From positions 31,981-95,980 of IMG/VR virus record IMGVR_UViG_3300021373_002437: a DNA stretch of 64,000 nt; one strand, 5' to 3'. A program made the position numbers and the translations under genes. The DNA comes from a virus. Position 1 is the first letter of the stretch, and each line of letters opens with the position of its first letter. This document shows, one piece after another, positions 62,236 through 64,000 of this stretch. The notes under the pieces were generated by a model. That model saw only the letters and a program-made list of their open reading frames with translations. It made no database searches and was not told the DNA's origin.

Positions 62236-62528
62236 TGGCATACATATACAAAACAACATACACTCGTCCAAGTACCGATGTTGAGTTTGTCCCACCAGAA
62301 ATGCCTGTAGAACTGAATGATCAGGTTCAGGCTGACTTGGGAATCACCACGGAAAAAACATACAGCGAAGACAACTTGTCTGTTGATGTAGTGATTACAT
62401 GCCCTACAGAAGCGGCATTTGATGATTGGCAAAGCACAATGTCACCACACTGGGTAGAAGCTTTCTATCTAGATTGGTTGTTTAACAACGACATTGATGT
62501 GACGCATGAGGTTTTAGAAAACACTTAA
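62235..62528 (+). CDS. Unassigned 97-aa protein
   Basis: A 97-aa protein of mixed strands (AYIYKTTYTRPSTDVEFVPP; LSVDVVITCPTEAAFDDWQS), ending in a Tyr/Trp-rich segment AFYLDWLFNNDIDVTHEVL. It lies just before the clamp gene. Function unknown. Confidence 0.6.
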   Translation: MAYIYKTTYTRPSTDVEFVPPEMPVELNDQVQADLGITTEKTYSEDNLSVDVVITCPTEAAFDDWQSTMSPHWVEAFYLDWLFNNDIDVTHEVLENT

Positions 62529-62545
62529 CCGAAGGACTTTATATT

Positions 62546-63211
62546 ATGAAGATAAGCGATAGAACTGTTGAGATTTTGAAGAACTTCTCAGCTATCAACA
62601 CAAACATTCTCATTCGCCCCGGAAATCTTTTGTCTACCATCACGGTTGGGCAGAATATTTTTGCGACTGCGGAAATTAACGAGTCGTTTGACCGAGAGTT
62701 TGCTGTATACGACTTGAATAATTTTCTTGGCATCTTGACTGCTCAAGAAGGCAGTGAGGTTGTGTTTGGGGATGACTCTTTGACTGTATCAAAAGACCAT
62801 AGTTTTTTTAAGTACTACTATGCAGAGAAAGAGATTATCACCGCAGCCCCGGATAAAACTATCCCAGTTGTTGAATTCTTTTCCTTTAAGATGGACAAGG
62901 GTTTCTTGAATCTAATTCTCAAGGCAGCAGCAATTACTGCAGCTAACACCTTGACGCTTGAGGGTGATGGTAAGACCGTTACCGTGACTGTTGGTGACCC
63001 AGATACCCCCAAGACAAATACGTACAGCAATGTTATTGGCGAAAGTGATAAGGTGTTCAAAGCACACCTAGCAATCGAAAACCTGAAAGTTATTCCGGGT
63101 GATTACAAGGTTACAATTTCTCCAAAGAACTTTATTCACTTTTCAAATCAAGATATGAATCTGCAGTACTGGATTGGTCTTGAGAAAACTTCGGAGATTC
63201 CAAATGGATGA
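62546..63211 (+). CDS. gp45: DNA polymerase sliding clamp gp45
   Basis: A 221-aa protein (T4 gp45 is 228 aa), the trimeric ring that tethers DNA polymerase and also activates late transcription through gp55. The beginning SDRTVEILKNFSAINTNILI and FATAEINESFDREFAVYDLN are family signatures, and the end NFIHFSNQDMNLQYWIGLE is the last strand plus the C-terminal tail. It is followed by clamp-loader gp44 after two small genes. Confidence 0.95.
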   Translation: MKISDRTVEILKNFSAINTNILIRPGNLLSTITVGQNIFATAEINESFDREFAVYDLNNFLGILTAQEGSEVVFGDDSLTVSKDHSFFKYYYAEKEIITAAPDKTIPVVEFFSFKMDKGFLNLILKAAAITAANTLTLEGDGKTVTVTVGDPDTPKTNTYSNVIGESDKVFKAHLAIENLKVIPGDYKVTISPKNFIHFSNQDMNLQYWIGLEKTSEIPNG

Positions 63212-63389
63212 GACTAAGCTAAGAATTGAAATACAAGAGACTTCCAACGGTTGGATTCTTGAATACACTCGCTGGGAAGAGACCGTACAGTTTGTGTTCT
63301 CCCGGTACAACCCGCTGATGCGTCATGTACGAGCAGTTTTTCGTGGTGATCTAAACCCATTTGAAAAGGAAGGCTCTGATGACTCTTAA
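63204..63389 (+). CDS. 61-aa unassigned protein between gp45 and gp44
   Basis: Overlaps the gp45 end by 8 bases. Two strands (KLRIEIQETSNGWILEY; WEETVQFVFSRYNPLMRHVR) then a short acidic tail. A small gene of this type between the clamp and clamp loader is common in marine relatives. No function assigned. Confidence 0.6.
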   Translation: MDETKLRIEIQETSNGWILEYTRWEETVQFVFSRYNPLMRHVRAVFRGDLNPFEKEGSDDS

Positions 63390-63603
63390 AAGATCGATAC
63401 TGGTTGCTATTGATCTGGTTGATGAAAGACATATAGAATCTCTTTCTGAAGAAGATGGCAGTCCAGAGTTCTGGCAATCGGTTCTGGATGATCTGATGCA
63501 AATCAGAGATTCTATGGATTTTAATGATGGGACCACAGATGCTGGTCAACACATCGAACTTCACTTTTCAGATGAAACAAACGTCAAAGAGAAGATCGGT
63601 TAA
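63379..63603 (+). CDS. 74-aa unassigned protein before gp44
   Basis: ATG at 63379 (GGAAGG just upstream) overlaps the preceding gene. The chain is helix-strand-helix (SILVAIDLVDERHIESLSEE; FWQSVLDDLMQIRDSM). It does not resemble gp62, which in T4 follows gp44. Function unknown. Confidence 0.55.
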   Translation: MTLKRSILVAIDLVDERHIESLSEEDGSPEFWQSVLDDLMQIRDSMDFNDGTTDAGQHIELHFSDETNVKEKIG

Positions 63604-63647
63604 TTATCGGGTATCTGCAAAATATATTATTAAAAATGGAGTTAAGA

Positions 63648-64000
63648 ATGAGTAGAGAACATTTTCTCTGGTCCGAGCGATACCGACCCAAGACTATTAA
63701 TGAGTGTGTGTTACCCCAAAGACTTAAAGACAAGTTTAACAATTATATAAAGGACGGTGAGACCTCTCATCTGTTACTTTACAGCAGTTCGGGCACTGGA
63801 AAAACCACAGTAGCAAAGGCGTTGGCTGATGAGATTGACGCCGATGTATTGTTTCTCAATGGTTCTGATGAGGGTAGGCAGATCGACACTCTGCGAACCA
63901 AGATAGCACCCTTTGCTAGCTCTTTCAGCTTTGAGAACAAGCCGAAGATTGTGATCATGGATGAGGCTGACTACACCAATCCAGAGAGTGTACAGCCAGC
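63648..64000 (+). CDS. gp44: Clamp loader large subunit gp44 (5' part)
   Basis: The first 117 residues of the AAA+ ATPase that opens the gp45 ring with gp62. LWSERYRPKTINECVLPQ is the conserved start, Walker A is SSSGTGKTT (residues 46-54), and Walker B is IVIMDEAD near residue 105. The gene runs off the window edge. Confidence 0.93.
   Translation, partial: MSREHFLWSERYRPKTINECVLPQRLKDKFNNYIKDGETSHLLLYSSSGTGKTTVAKALADEIDADVLFLNGSDEGRQIDTLRTKIAPFASSFSFENKPKIVIMDEADYTNPESVQP

Noticed and set aside
1-64000. CRISPR arrays, insertion sequences or transposases
   Set aside because: No regular spaced direct repeats and no transposase-like motifs were found on either strand by reading.

Overview
The window is a contiguous piece of a T4-type (Straboviridae/Kyanoviridae-like) contractile-tailed phage genome. 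The order of T4 homologues and the many TATAAATA late-promoter boxes show this. The gene complement (2OG-oxygenase-like proteins, peptide deformylase, MazG, a ClpP-like protease, a fatty-acid desaturase, a DUF4815-type giant baseplate/fibre protein, no T4-type hoc, soc or wac) resembles the marine/cyanophage-like far relatives of T4 rather than enteric T4. There are no photosynthesis genes, so a cyanobacterial host is not indicated. The host cannot be named from the sequence, but TTGACA-N16/18-TATAAT-type promoters suggest a bacterium with an ordinary sigma70.

Layout. 1-20466: baseplate and tail-fibre module (end of a gp48/gp54-type tube protein, gp53, gp27, gp5, gp25, gp6, a gp7-position protein, gp8, a 2357-aa protein, small tail proteins and a Tyr-Gly repeat protein). 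20510-25827: accessory island with a glycosyltransferase, a 2OG-oxygenase-like protein, then an inverted block of one methyltransferase-like gene and four tandem paralogous glycosyltransferases. 25883-35550: neck, terminase, sheath, tube and portal genes (gp13, 14, 15, 16, 17, 18, 19, 20), with an Asp/Asn-hydroxylase-like oxygenase between gp17 and gp18. 35553-44326: a collagen-like protein and a run of unassigned virion proteins, with one terminator. 44365-48634: head morphogenesis (gp67-like core protein, two candidate internal proteins, gp21 protease, gp22 scaffold, gp23 capsid), ending in a strong terminator. 48714-64000: mixed early/middle/late region with a structured intergenic region, tRNA-Cys, a tail-tube-family protein, UvsY, UvsW, desaturase, late sigma gp55, DexA, DsbA, GalE, gp47/gp46, a tRNA cluster, MazG, peptide deformylase, ClpP-like protease, clamp gp45 and the start of clamp-loader gp44.

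How it works together. Sigma70-type promoters precede gp55, the tRNAs and several small genes. TATAAATA boxes precede nearly every virion transcription unit. The late sigma (gp55), the sliding clamp (gp45) that activates it and DsbA are all in the window, so the late-transcription circuit and its targets can be read together. UvsY, UvsW, gp46/47, gp45 and gp44 form the recombination-replication machinery. gp16/17/20 package the DNA and gp21/22/67 build the prohead.

Most interesting possibility. The window combines a 60-triplet collagen-like virion-region protein whose C-terminal triplets are almost all Gly-X-Lys, an intact HxD...H...R oxygenase, a second oxygenase-like protein, five glycosyltransferases and GalE (UDP-galactose supply). 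This is the parts list of a collagen hydroxylation/glycosylation pathway and could be a phage virion-modification system. It is a hypothesis from gene content only. Also notable are two small proteins with T4 capsid-targeting-like N-termini, a 136-nt tRNA-like RNA with an inserted hairpin, and a gp46 gene with no canonical start codon.
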